Positions 1 through 6,164 of a stretch of 10,076 nucleotides of DNA are shown here, piece by piece (positions within the stretch are counted from its first letter, which is position 1; the number at the start of each line of letters is the position of its first letter). Position numbers and translations under genes: made by a program. The notes below the pieces were generated by a model, which was not told the origin of the DNA, made no database searches, and worked only from the letters and a program-made list of their open reading frames with translations. The stretch spans positions 1-10,076 of the forward strand of contig DAOVBC010000059.1 of the NCBI GenBank assembly GCA_030670715.1. Direction: 5' to 3'. Source of the stretch: Deltaproteobacteria bacterium. GTDB lineage: Bacteria; Desulfobacterota; Desulfobacteria; Desulfobacterales; SG8-13.

Positions 1-1088
1 ACGCCCGGAATCTGTCGGCTGCCAACACAATGAATCATGGCCACGCTCCCAATTTCCCGGCCATTCACAACCAGCCGGTCACCGTCGTTTTGTTCTTCGG
101 ACAAAAGCCGGCTCAGGTCCGGGAGGGTAATCACTTCCTTATAGTTTCTGTAACCGTATTCTCCCCTGCGCGGTACATAAGATTTAAACCCGGTCGCCAG
201 GACAATCACACCGGTGTCAATGGTGAGATCTTCAGCGTCGATGGGGACGGATCCCGGATATACGCCGGCAAACGGTACAAAATCGCCCGGTTTCAATTCG
301 TCCAGGTTGATCCTTTTCAGTTCTTCGGGCATTCCCGATAGTTGAAACGGTTGCTTTTTTATACCCAGTTTAAAATTACCGACATACCCCTCAAAGTTTT
401 CCACAACAGCACAGGTGTGAATCGTGATGTTGGAATCCGCCAGAACCTGTCCGGCCAGATCGGCAACGATGTCGGCAGCTATTTCCCCTGTGGGGGCAAG
501 CCGGTCCAGTCGCGCTGTTTGGCCGCCCAGAAACGGTGACTTTTCGATCAATGTGACTTCAATGCCCCGGTCCGCAAGGTCCTTAGCCGCCCGCAGCCCG
601 GCAATTCCGCCGCCGATAACCGTGGCATGCGGTCTGGCATCAACGCGGATCGACTCCAGCGGTTTGAGCTGCTCGGCTTTGGCAACGGCGGCCGATACCA
701 GGCGGGTGGCTTTGTCAGTGGCTGCTTCCCCGTGATGCACCCAGCTGACCTGCTCGCGGATATTGGCATGATCGTAGATATACGGATTCATGCCGGAACG
801 AATCAGGGTGTTGCGAAATGTGGCTTCATGAAGACTGGGCGCACAGGAGGCCACCACGACGCGGTTGACGGTGCCGTTTTTCAAATCTTCCATGATCAAT
901 TCCTGACCCGGGTCGGAGCACATGAACATGTTGGTGCGGGCGACCGCAACGCCGGTCAGTTTTTCAACCCTGTCGCGAACGGCTTCAGCATCCACATGGT
1001 CGGATATGTTGCCGCCGCAATAGCAGATGTAGACACCTACTTTGCTCTCTTCTGTATTATTATTGTCTGATTTCTTCTTGTCGGTCAT
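1..1088 (-). CDS. HdrA-like FAD/iron-sulfur protein, 3' end outside window
   Basis: Partial gene: the first 362 codons are present and the reading frame runs off the left edge. The ATG at 1088 is preceded by GGGAG about 8 nt upstream. The N-terminus (residues 17-28, VGVYICYCGGNI) and the stretch with C57 (MFMCSDPGQ) and C82 (VVASCAPSLHEATFR) are typical of the heterodisulfide-reductase subunit A family. A dinucleotide-binding GGGIAG lies at 159-164, and a CVGSR motif lies close to the truncated end. Known HdrA proteins carry FAD and transfer electrons between Fe-S partners, often by flavin-based bifurcation in the cytoplasm. Between the GGGIAG and CVGSR motifs I see no ferredoxin-type Cys cluster, unlike the neighbouring HdrA. 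It is the last visible gene of the minus-strand operon, 97 nt after the previous stop. HdrB/C-like or MvhD-like partners may lie beyond the edge. Family is secure; substrate is unknown. Confidence 0.9.
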   Translation of the reverse strand, partial: MTDKKKSDNNNTEESKVGVYICYCGGNISDHVDAEAVRDRVEKLTGVAVARTNMFMCSDPGQELIMEDLKNGTVNRVVVASCAPSLHEATFRNTLIRSGMNPYIYDHANIREQVSWVHHGEAATDKATRLVSAAVAKAEQLKPLESIRVDARPHATVIGGGIAGLRAAKDLADRGIEVTLIEKSPFLGGQTARLDRLAPTGEIAADIVADLAGQVLADSNITIHTCAVVENFEGYVGNFKLGIKKQPFQLSGMPEELKRINLDELKPGDFVPFAGVYPGSVPIDAEDLTIDTGVIVLATGFKSYVPRRGEYGYRNYKEVITLPDLSRLLSEEQNDGDRLVVNGREIGSVAMIHCVGSRQIPG

Positions 1089-1185
1089 TCCTGCATCTCC
1101 CAATCAAGGTTGTTGCGAATTCCGAGTTGAGCGTTGCGTGTTAATAAAAGGAGATCTTGACCCGTAACCGGCAACACGTTTTACT

Positions 1186-2493
1186 TCATGCCACCGCTTT
1201 CCGGGATTGACTCACGGCCTCAAGATATTTAGCCGCCTCCATGGCTGCCGCACCGGACTCGGTAATGGTATCGACGATATCTTTGGGTCCGGCCGCGGCA
1301 CCGGCAACAAAAACGCCTTCCATATCGGTTAGGGTGGGTGCCACCTTGGGTCGGATCGTTTGAATAAATTGATCCGAATCCGCCGAAACCGGACAGATAC
1401 CCGCCGGGTTCCAGCCCGGGATCATTCCCAGAGACAGTACCACCAGATCATGGTCTGCCGTGGTAACGCCTTCACCGTTCTGGGCTTCGTAGCGTAAGGT
1501 AACGGCGCCGTTCTCTCCTTGACTGATAGAGGCGACTTTTCCTTTGACGAATTCGATCCCCATGGCCTTGGCGTTCTGGTAAAATTGCTCATAGCCCTTT
1601 CCGAACGCACGGATATCCATGTAATAAATAATGATGTCCGCCAGCGGCAGGGAACCGGAGATGAGCATGGCCTGTTTGATGGCATACATGCAGCAAACCC
1701 GGGAGCAATAGGATATCCCCATACTCTTATCCCGTGATCCGGCGCATTGAATGTAGGCGATCGAATCCGGTTCCATACCGTCCGAAGGCCGCAAAACGCG
1801 ATTGTAAGGACCATGCGGTGCCAGAAGCCTCTCCATCTGCATGGAGGTGATTACATTCGGAATATTTCCGTTGCCGTATTGCTGTTTGTTTTCGACGGGT
1901 GTCAATTCAAAACCGGTGGCCAACACAGCTGTTTTAGCCCGGATAACAAAGTCTTCGGGCTGTTGAAAAAAATCTATGGCATCGGTTGGACAGGCCTTTA
2001 CGCATTTGCCGCACAGCATGCAATTTTCCACGTCCATCACTGCAAGCTGGGGGATGGCGTTTGAAAAAGGGATGGTTATGGCCTTGCTTGCCGAAAATCC
2101 TCCCTGCTCATCGTCAGCTACGTATACCGGGCAGGTGTATTCGCACTGTCTGCATCCGATGCATTTATCCGCATCGACATATCGCGGCCGCTGGGTAACG
2201 GACGCCGTTATGGCATCTCCCTGACGATCCAGCGAGTTTAAATCGCAATAGGTAAACAGAGAGATTTTTTCGTGATGCGCCGCAGCCGCCATCTTGGGTG
2301 TCGTGATGCAGCTGGCGCAATCGAGGGTCGGAAACACCTTGGACAGGCGGATCATTTTCCCCCCGATCGAAGCATCTTTTTCCACAACCGCCACTTGAAA
2401 GCCCTGATCTCCAAGATCTAGGGCCGACTGCAGTCCGGCAATCCCGCCGCCGACAACAAGTGTATCAAACTCTAATACTTGCTTGGCGTCCAT
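1186..2493 (-). CDS. hdrA: Short HdrA-type FAD protein with two [4Fe-4S] motifs
   Basis: 435 residues, shorter than full methanogen HdrA (about 650). The visible order is: GGGIAG dinucleotide-binding motif (15-20); the HdrA hallmark DCASC...PKM (58-68); ferredoxin cluster 1 (C111, C114, C117, C121); ferredoxin cluster 2 (C158, C161, C164, C168); QCAGSR (249-254); and YCSRVCC (262-268). This set identifies HdrA rather than QmoA, which I recall as lacking the two ferredoxin motifs. Known role of the family: cytoplasmic FAD hub passing electrons between ferredoxin, MvhD-type 2Fe-2S subunits and HdrBC. The ATG at 2493 has a good GAGGAGG ribosome site; the gene starts 47 nt after the mvhD-like stop. 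Inference: it forms a complex with the MvhD-like protein and the second HdrA-like protein. The electron donor and acceptor cannot be read from sequence. Confidence 0.93.
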   Translation of the reverse strand: MDAKQVLEFDTLVVGGGIAGLQSALDLGDQGFQVAVVEKDASIGGKMIRLSKVFPTLDCASCITTPKMAAAAHHEKISLFTYCDLNSLDRQGDAITASVTQRPRYVDADKCIGCRQCEYTCPVYVADDEQGGFSASKAITIPFSNAIPQLAVMDVENCMLCGKCVKACPTDAIDFFQQPEDFVIRAKTAVLATGFELTPVENKQQYGNGNIPNVITSMQMERLLAPHGPYNRVLRPSDGMEPDSIAYIQCAGSRDKSMGISYCSRVCCMYAIKQAMLISGSLPLADIIIYYMDIRAFGKGYEQFYQNAKAMGIEFVKGKVASISQGENGAVTLRYEAQNGEGVTTADHDLVVLSLGMIPGWNPAGICPVSADSDQFIQTIRPKVAPTLTDMEGVFVAGAAAGPKDIVDTITESGAAAMEAAKYLEAVSQSRKAVA

Positions 2494-2540
2494 TCATTCC
2501 TCCTCGTACATAAGCCCATCGTTTGCTGCTGTAATCATTG

Positions 2541-2954
2541 TCAAACCGGTGGCCCCAATTCTTGAACCAGATCGTTCATCTGGTTTACCTCATTTAAAAA
2601 AGCCCGGTTGCACACCGTACAGATGGCGGTCAGGCGCAGCCGTCGAATATCCAGTTCCTGCGCCCTCATTATTTTATAGACCCGGTCCAACCGTTTGGCG
2701 AGGGCCTTGTAAGCGCCGTCATAGGGACACTCTTCCCCGCATGACATCACGATAATCCCGCTGATACCCTTTTTAAAACAGTCAATGTAGAACTGTTCCG
2801 GGAAAAGCACCGGTGCACGCACCCTGAGGATGTAGATGTTCGCGGGGTAGGTCGAATGGGCCTGCCCCACGGAATCCGCTCCGGGATAGGCACAGCTTTC
2901 GGTGGCCAGAATTAATATCTTCTCCTCTTTTGCGCCGTTTCCATTGGTAGCCAT
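2541..2954 (-). CDS. mvhD: MvhD/FlpD-family hydrogenase iron-sulfur subunit, variant cysteines
   Basis: 137 residues, the usual size for the MvhD family, whose members carry a 2Fe-2S cluster and link HdrA to a hydrogenase, formate dehydrogenase or other donor. Recognisable family features are ESCAYPGAD (19-27), a YPANIYILRV stretch (36-45), the FKKGISGIIV segment (60-69) and SCGEECPYDGAY (71-82). The cysteine set differs from the pattern I know. In the first motif only the second Cys is kept (C21). The usual Cys in the RVMCSGR-type segment is absent (here R46-A47-P48). C72 and C76 are kept, and an extra CTVC pair appears at 112-115. The ATG at 2954 follows AGGA at 5-6 nt and lies 11 nt after the tusA stop, so translation is probably coupled. 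No hydrogenase genes are in view. Confidence 0.88.
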   Translation of the reverse strand: MATNGNGAKEEKILILATESCAYPGADSVGQAHSTYPANIYILRVRAPVLFPEQFYIDCFKKGISGIIVMSCGEECPYDGAYKALAKRLDRVYKIMRAQELDIRRLRLTAICTVCNRAFLNEVNQMNDLVQELGPPV

Positions 2955-2965
2955 AACGTTCCTAC

Positions 2966-3217
2966 CTATTTATTTCTGCGAACAAAGTGTTTGTCATAAC
3001 CATCGGCTTCCATCGCGCCCAGGTAATCATGGCCAACCTTATTGGCCCAGGCCGGGATATCCTTGCGCGTGCCGGAATCATTGGAATAGACTTCGAGCAC
3101 TTCACCGACTTTGACTTTGCCGATTCCCTTTTTGGCTTCCAGAAGCGGTCCCGGGCAGGCGCTGCCCCTGGCATCTACAGTAGTTGCGACATCGATAGTG
3201 TTCAGGTCTTCAGACAT
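2966..3217 (-). CDS. tusA: TusA-family sulfur carrier protein with CPGP motif
   Basis: 83 residues, the normal TusA/SirA-like size. The fold signature is VDARGSACPGPLLEAKKGI, with catalytic Cys21 in CPGP (21-24), followed by a GEVLEVYSND strand and a DIPAWANKVGHDYLG segment. Known members bind sulfur as a persulfide on this Cys and hand it to partners in the cytoplasm. The start at 3217 is chosen because AAGGAGG sits 5 nt upstream; the frame stays open upstream to 3289 but has no comparable ribosome site. The gene lies 78 nt after the Cys-less paralogue and 11 nt before mvhD. The context suggests sulfur transfer linked to the Hdr-like electron carriers rather than tRNA thiolation; that is inference. 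Confidence 0.92.
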   Translation of the reverse strand: MSEDLNTIDVATTVDARGSACPGPLLEAKKGIGKVKVGEVLEVYSNDSGTRKDIPAWANKVGHDYLGAMEADGYDKHFVRRNK

Positions 3218-3295
3218 GGTAACCTCCTTATATCGTTTTAGTTTGAACCGAGGTTGATTCCAACGGTTCCGGTTTATATTTTTTATCAACGAACC

Positions 3296-3556
3296 TTACA
3301 GAACTTTTTCTGCAGATTTTTTTTGTATCTCCATCCGGTAGGATGGTTCTTCTTCTTCCACTACATCCATGCTAATCATGTCATATGAAGATTCAGGCAG
3401 AATTTTAAACAGGTCTGCCGGGGTGTCGGGGTCGCTCCAATACACTTCAAGCGTGTCGCCGGGTTGTATGGTTCTGAAAACCTGACTGACTTTCAAAAGT
3501 GTAAATGGGATAATGGCCCCTCGAAGATCGAGTTTATGTCGCGTGCTTTGTTTCAA
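3296..3556 (-). CDS. TusA-fold protein lacking the catalytic cysteine
   Basis: A TusA-like protein of 86 residues if started at the TTG at 3556. The family frame is clear: KLDLRG, then IIPF, then LLKVSQVFRTIQPGDTLEVYWSD and an AD-LFKIL segment. At the position of the catalytic Cys in LDxRGxxCPxP stands Ile16, followed by Pro17; there is no Cys anywhere in the protein. I chose TTG 3556 because AAGGAG lies 4 nt upstream and because TusA proteins normally begin about ten residues before LDxRG. An alternative TTG at 3607 gives 103 residues but has no ribosome site. The C-terminus is charged (EEEE). It is the first gene of the minus-strand operon, upstream of a normal TusA. It may be a structural or regulatory paralogue; no sulfur-carrier activity of the usual kind is possible. 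Confidence 0.75.
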   Translation of the reverse strand: MKQSTRHKLDLRGAIIPFTLLKVSQVFRTIQPGDTLEVYWSDPDTPADLFKILPESSYDMISMDVVEEEEPSYRMEIQKKSAEKVL

Positions 3557-3760
3557 ACGGCTCCTTCGGTTGAGTTCGTGAGGGTGAATGAGCAAATCGG
3601 ATGCCAAATGAGGTAAATGGGCGATAAATAAACCGGGAAAACAAAAGATTATCAGACGATATGAAGCATTTCAGATAGTTAAGGATATGCTTAGAGGTGG
3701 AAGAAAGTTAAATGATCGCCAGTGCAACCGTAAAATCAAAAAAATAGCTTGCCAGGAAGG

Positions 3761-3807
3761 TGTTAAAGTGCTAACAAAAATATTTAACATGTGTTAATAT
3801 TTTAACA
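3761..3807. promoter_or_regulatory. Cluster of TGTTAA/TTAACA inverted repeats (putative operator)
   Basis: Five half-sites alternate in orientation: TGTTA (3761-3765), TAACA (3772-3776), TTAACA (3784-3789), TGTTAA (3792-3797) and TTAACA (3802-3807). They form three possible dyads with centres near 3768, 3790 and 3799; the first two centres are 22 bp apart, about two helical turns. The array lies directly upstream of and touching the ribosome site (AGGAG, 3807-3811) of the sigma-54 activator gene, and on the 5' side of the divergent TusA/Hdr operon. Autoregulation or shared control is plausible. The binding protein is unknown. The region is AT-rich, so chance contributes. Confidence 0.45.
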
Positions 3808-3817
3808 GGAGTTTAAT

Positions 3818-5242
3818 ATGTTTGAACAGGAATTAAACCGTTACTGGAAAACGGTTGTTGATACCATCCAGGACGCTATCATGATCGTCGACAAGGGCGG
3901 CATGGTGGTTTCAGTTAATAAAGCCTTTGAAAAAATAACAAAATTTACAAAAGAAGAAATCATCGGCAAATCCTGCACCCTGTTAAACTGCGATCGCTGT
4001 GAAATTGTGCGTACGGGAAATAAGGAACACTGGTGCCGTTTGTTCAGTGAGGGGGACTTAAAAATGACCCGGTGCGTTTTAACGCAAAAAGACGGCGATT
4101 ATGTTCATGTTCTGAAAAACGCGTCGTGTCTGCGGGACAGCGAGGGCGAGATTTTCGGAGCCGTGGAAACCATGACTGACATTACCGAGCTGATCGAAAA
4201 AGACACACAGATCGAGGCGTTTCGCAGGGAACTTCGGTCGGAAGACGGTTTTAAAGGTATTCTCGGCATTTCGGCACCGATGCAGCGCGTGTTTGATCTG
4301 ATTACCAATGCCGCCCGGTCGGATGCTCCCGTGATTATTTTCGGCGAAAGCGGTACCGGCAAGGAGCTTGTTGCCAGAGCCATCCATGAATCCGGCACCC
4401 GAAAAAGCGGCCCTTATGTAAAGGTCAACTGCGCTGCACTGAACGAGTCTTTGCTGGAAAGTGAGCTGTTCGGCCACGTCAAAGGTGCGTTTACCGGAGC
4501 CCATCGCAGCCGGGAAGGCCGCTTTGAGGCGGCATCCGGAGGGAATATTTTTCTGGACGAAATCGGCGACCTGCCTTTATCGACCCAGGTTAAACTCCTG
4601 CGGGTGCTGGAAGAAAAGGTTATCGAGCGTGTTGGAGACAATCGTCCCATTCATATCGATGTGCGCGTTATTTCGGCCACCAACCAGGACCTCAAACAGC
4701 TGGTTGATCGGAGCGTTTTCAGAGAAGATTTGTTTTACTGGATCAACGTGATTCCGATTATTATTCCGCCTTTGCGTGAACGGGTGGGTGATATCGCCTT
4801 GCTGGCCGAATCCTTCTTCCATCGCATTGAACTCAAGAGCGACAAAAAGATACAGGGTATCAGCAAAGAGGCCATGGACATTTTGATGGCCTACAAATGG
4901 CCCGGCAATGTCAGAGAGCTTAAAAGCGCATTCGAATATGCTGTCGTCACCTGCCAGGAACCGATGATTCAACCCATCCACCTGCCCCCCAACTTGTATC
5001 AAACCCCCCATGCGGGTCAGGCTTGGAATAATCAGAAAGTCAACGTCACCCGTGATGAAATGAAAAAGCGCCAACTAATCGAGGCCCTGGATCGGTCCGG
5101 CGGAAACCAGTCGCGGGCAGCTCAAATCCTGGGGGTATCCCGGGTAACGGTATGGAACCGGATGAAGCGCTATGGAATCATTGCCAATCGCACGTATACC
5201 ACGCAAACCGGATCCACCGGTGGAGAGCCAAAGGTAAATTAA
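3818..5242 (+). CDS. PAS-AAA+-Fis sigma-54 activator with cysteine-rich PAS domain
   Basis: 474 residues, a complete bacterial enhancer-binding protein. The N-terminal PAS domain (about 8-126) replaces a receiver domain, so this is not a two-component response regulator. It contains C53, C58, C61, C73, C86 and C104, including NCDRCE (57-62) and HWCRLF (71-76), a ligand-like set suggesting a redox, metal or Fe-S sensor. The AAA+ domain has Walker A GESGTGKE (176-183), the sigma-54 contact loop GAFTGA (223-228) and Walker B NIFLDEIGDL (243-252), so it should activate sigma-54 RNA polymerase. A Fis-type helix-turn-helix occupies about 415-454. The ATG at 3818 follows AGGAG at 6 nt. It is divergent from the TusA/Hdr operon, and a sigma-54 promoter lies only 31 nt after its stop; both are candidate targets. 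The ligand is unknown. Confidence 0.95.
   Translation: MFEQELNRYWKTVVDTIQDAIMIVDKGGMVVSVNKAFEKITKFTKEEIIGKSCTLLNCDRCEIVRTGNKEHWCRLFSEGDLKMTRCVLTQKDGDYVHVLKNASCLRDSEGEIFGAVETMTDITELIEKDTQIEAFRRELRSEDGFKGILGISAPMQRVFDLITNAARSDAPVIIFGESGTGKELVARAIHESGTRKSGPYVKVNCAALNESLLESELFGHVKGAFTGAHRSREGRFEAASGGNIFLDEIGDLPLSTQVKLLRVLEEKVIERVGDNRPIHIDVRVISATNQDLKQLVDRSVFREDLFYWINVIPIIIPPLRERVGDIALLAESFFHRIELKSDKKIQGISKEAMDILMAYKWPGNVRELKSAFEYAVVTCQEPMIQPIHLPPNLYQTPHAGQAWNNQKVNVTRDEMKKRQLIEALDRSGGNQSRAAQILGVSRVTVWNRMKRYGIIANRTYTTQTGSTGGEPKVN
5213..5224. promoter_or_regulatory. Perfect 12-bp palindrome TCCACCGGTGGA, possible activator site
   Basis: The palindrome lies inside the last codons of the activator gene and 75-86 bp upstream of the predicted start of the sigma-54 transcript, the distance where enhancer-binding proteins usually bind. 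It overlaps coding sequence (Ser-Thr-Gly-Gly), and no second copy was found in the divergent region at 3557-3817, so assignment to the adjacent activator is a guess. Confidence 0.25.
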
Positions 5243-5272
5243 ATCACTCAAATTGTCTCTCTCCGGAACTGC

Positions 5273-5288
5273 TGGCATACAATTTGCT
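5273..5288 (+). promoter_or_regulatory. Sigma-54 (-24/-12) promoter
   Basis: TGGCAT-N5-TTGCT matches the sigma-54 consensus TGGCAC-N5-TTGCA, with the invariant GG at 5274-5275 and GC at 5286-5287 at the exact 10-nt separation. The predicted transcription start is about 5299. It lies 31 nt after the stop of a sigma-54 activator gene and points into a stretch with no protein gene but with a terminator about 60-90 nt downstream. Confidence 0.8.
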
Positions 5289-5298
5289 TTAATCATAA

Positions 5299-5393
5299 CC
5301 GAGGGGTTCAACTTGGCATTACCTCCATTGATGCTTAATTACCAAGCACCTCACCTCCGGCAAATCGGCCTTCGGGCCGATTTGCTTTTTTTT
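5299..5393 (+). ncRNA. Putative sigma-54-dependent small RNA with anti-Shine-Dalgarno loops
   Basis: Predicted ~95-nt transcript from the -24/-12 promoter to the terminator. Its 5' half folds as a hairpin: GCATTA (5316-5321) pairs with TGATGC (5329-5334), including one G-U pair, and presents the loop CCTCCAT. Two further anti-SD motifs, ACCTC (5348-5352) and ACCTCC (5353-5358), lie in the linker before the terminator hairpin. Loop-exposed CCUCC motifs are known in the alphaproteobacterial CcsR/cuckoo small RNAs, and CCUCC can pair with GGAGG ribosome sites. No good ORF with a ribosome site is present: an ATG at 5331 would give 27 codons running through the terminator. I infer a regulatory RNA controlled by the adjacent activator. 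Expression and targets are unknown. Confidence 0.6.
5360..5393 (+). terminator. Strong intrinsic terminator
   Basis: An 11-bp perfect stem (GCAAATCGGCC, 5360-5370, with its complement at 5375-5385) closed by a TTCG tetraloop and followed by eight T (5386-5393). It ends the putative small RNA and probably also any read-through from the activator gene. Confidence 0.92.
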
Positions 5394-5407
5394 AAACGGT
5401 ACTATAA

Positions 5408-5550
5408 GACTTGATGAACTCGTAAAAAATCCCAATTCCCGTCACTCTGGCGAACGCCGGAGTCCATAACTATCTGAAACAACTCGATTCCGGCGTTCGC
5501 CGGAATGACGGTCGGAACCGATTTAGGACTTTTTGCGAGACCATCAGACT
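5408..5550. repeat. MITE-like element with 21-bp inverted ends and GACT duplication
   Basis: Terminal inverted repeats lie at 5412-5432 and 5526-5546 (TGATG..CTCG.AAAAA.TCC, 17 of 21 matching). Inside is a second dyad, GGCGAACGCCGG near 5449-5460 and CCGGCGTTCGCCGG at 5490-5503, of the GTCATTCCGGCG type common in proteobacterial intergenic repeats. The 135-bp body is flanked directly by GACT on both sides (5408-5411 and 5547-5550), which looks like a 4-bp target duplication. No ORF is present. It was probably mobilised by a transposase elsewhere in the genome. Confidence 0.75.
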
Positions 5551-5551
5551 T

Positions 5552-5713
5552 AGGGTTCACGCAGAAATAAGTTCGCAATTTTTAGCGTTGAGGCGCCCGG
5601 CTGGCAAGGCGCGAAAACGCAGTAATCCGCCTTGGCAGATTGCGAGTTTTCGCGACACTGCCAGGTGAGATACATCGCCGTTAAAAATGTGAAGTTATTT
5701 TTAAGTAAGCCCT
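5552..5713. repeat. Second palindromic (MITE-like) intergenic element
   Basis: The ends are imperfect inverted repeats: the left arm at about 5562-5586 (AGAAATAAGTTCGCAATTTTTAGCG-like) matches the reverse complement of about 5678-5702, and GGG/CCC extends the pairing outward. The core has CTGGCA/TGCCAG and GCGAAAAC/GTTTTCGC arms, plus an alternative pairing of GGCAAGGCG (5602-5610) with CGCCTTGGC. It starts almost where the preceding element's duplication ends, so two elements sit back to back. Copy number elsewhere cannot be seen. The right end lies about 19 bp before the osmC-like start. Confidence 0.55.
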
Positions 5714-5731
5714 TAATGCGGAGATAATTAC

Positions 5732-6130
5732 ATGGAAATGGAAATATCTTTTGACGGCGGAAAAAGAGTTAATTCAAATTATAAGGGTTTCACGGTTGAG
5801 ACGGATCAACCCAGAGACGAAGGCGGCGACGGCACCGCCCCTGAGCCGTATGACCTGTTTCTTGCGTCCCTGGGCACCTGCGCCGGGGTTTACGTTGTTT
5901 ATTTTTGTGAAAAGCGCAACATCCTGACAGACGGTATCAAAATGACGCTCGAATTCGATAAAAATGATCGTAGCCATCTGATCGAGGAGATCCGGATGAA
6001 CATACAATTGCCGTCGGAATTCCCGGAAAAATACAGGCAGGCGGTTGTACGCGCGGCACAGATGTGCACGGTGAAACGCAGCCTGGTCGATCCGCCCAGG
6101 TTTAACGTTATTGCCGAATACGCCGAATGA
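5732..6130 (+). CDS. OsmC/Ohr-family protein
   Basis: 132 residues, normal length for short OsmC-fold proteins. The family pattern is visible: PEPYDLFLASLGTC with the first conserved Cys50, and AQMCTVKRSL with the second conserved Cys112. An extra Cys59 follows the first helix. Characterised members (OsmC, Ohr) reduce organic peroxides with this Cys pair on a homodimer; many anaerobe members are uncharacterised, and thiol or persulfide chemistry is possible. The ATG at 5732 follows GGAG at 8 nt; an ATG two codons later is an alternative. The gene stands alone after the palindromic repeats, and a hairpin terminator follows its 3' UTR. The context near TusA proteins hints at sulfur metabolism, but that is inference. 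Confidence 0.9.
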   Translation: MEMEISFDGGKRVNSNYKGFTVETDQPRDEGGDGTAPEPYDLFLASLGTCAGVYVVYFCEKRNILTDGIKMTLEFDKNDRSHLIEEIRMNIQLPSEFPEKYRQAVVRAAQMCTVKRSLVDPPRFNVIAEYAE

Positions 6131-6143
6131 TTATTAAATGATC

Positions 6144-6164
6144 ATTTTTTACCTCCATTAAAAT
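6144..6164 (+). promoter_or_regulatory. 3' UTR hairpin displaying ACCTCCA, repeat of the small-RNA loop motif
   Basis: ATTTT (6144-6148) pairs with AAAAT (6160-6164) around the loop TTACCTCCATT, which is identical over 11 nt to 5319-5329 in the putative small RNA. It lies 14 nt after the osmC-like stop and before an intrinsic terminator. It could be a 3' UTR-derived small RNA. The stem is only A-U pairs, and an overlapping 12-bp palindrome AAATGATCATTT (6136-6147) competes with it. Confidence 0.35.

Noticed and set aside
627..1070. 147-codon plus-strand ORF
   Set aside because: It is antisense to the clear HdrA-like gene, has no family pattern and is explained by the opposite strand's codon bias.
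1186..2493. Assignment of the short HdrA as QmoA
   Set aside because: It carries two classical ferredoxin motifs and DCASC...PKM, which fit HdrA; there are no aprBA or qmoC genes nearby.
3618..3636. Possible sigma-54 promoter for the minus-strand operon (GG...GC with 10-nt spacing)
   Set aside because: Only the invariant dinucleotides match; the rest of the -24 and -12 boxes does not (TTT for CAC, TCGC for TTGC).
3739..3757. TGGCAAG on the minus strand as a -24 box
   Set aside because: No GC at the required -12 position; a T tract is there instead.
5331..5414. 27-codon ORF inside the putative small RNA
   Set aside because: It runs through the terminator hairpin, has no ribosome site (the upstream sequence is CCTCC, the opposite of SD) and has no recognisable protein pattern.
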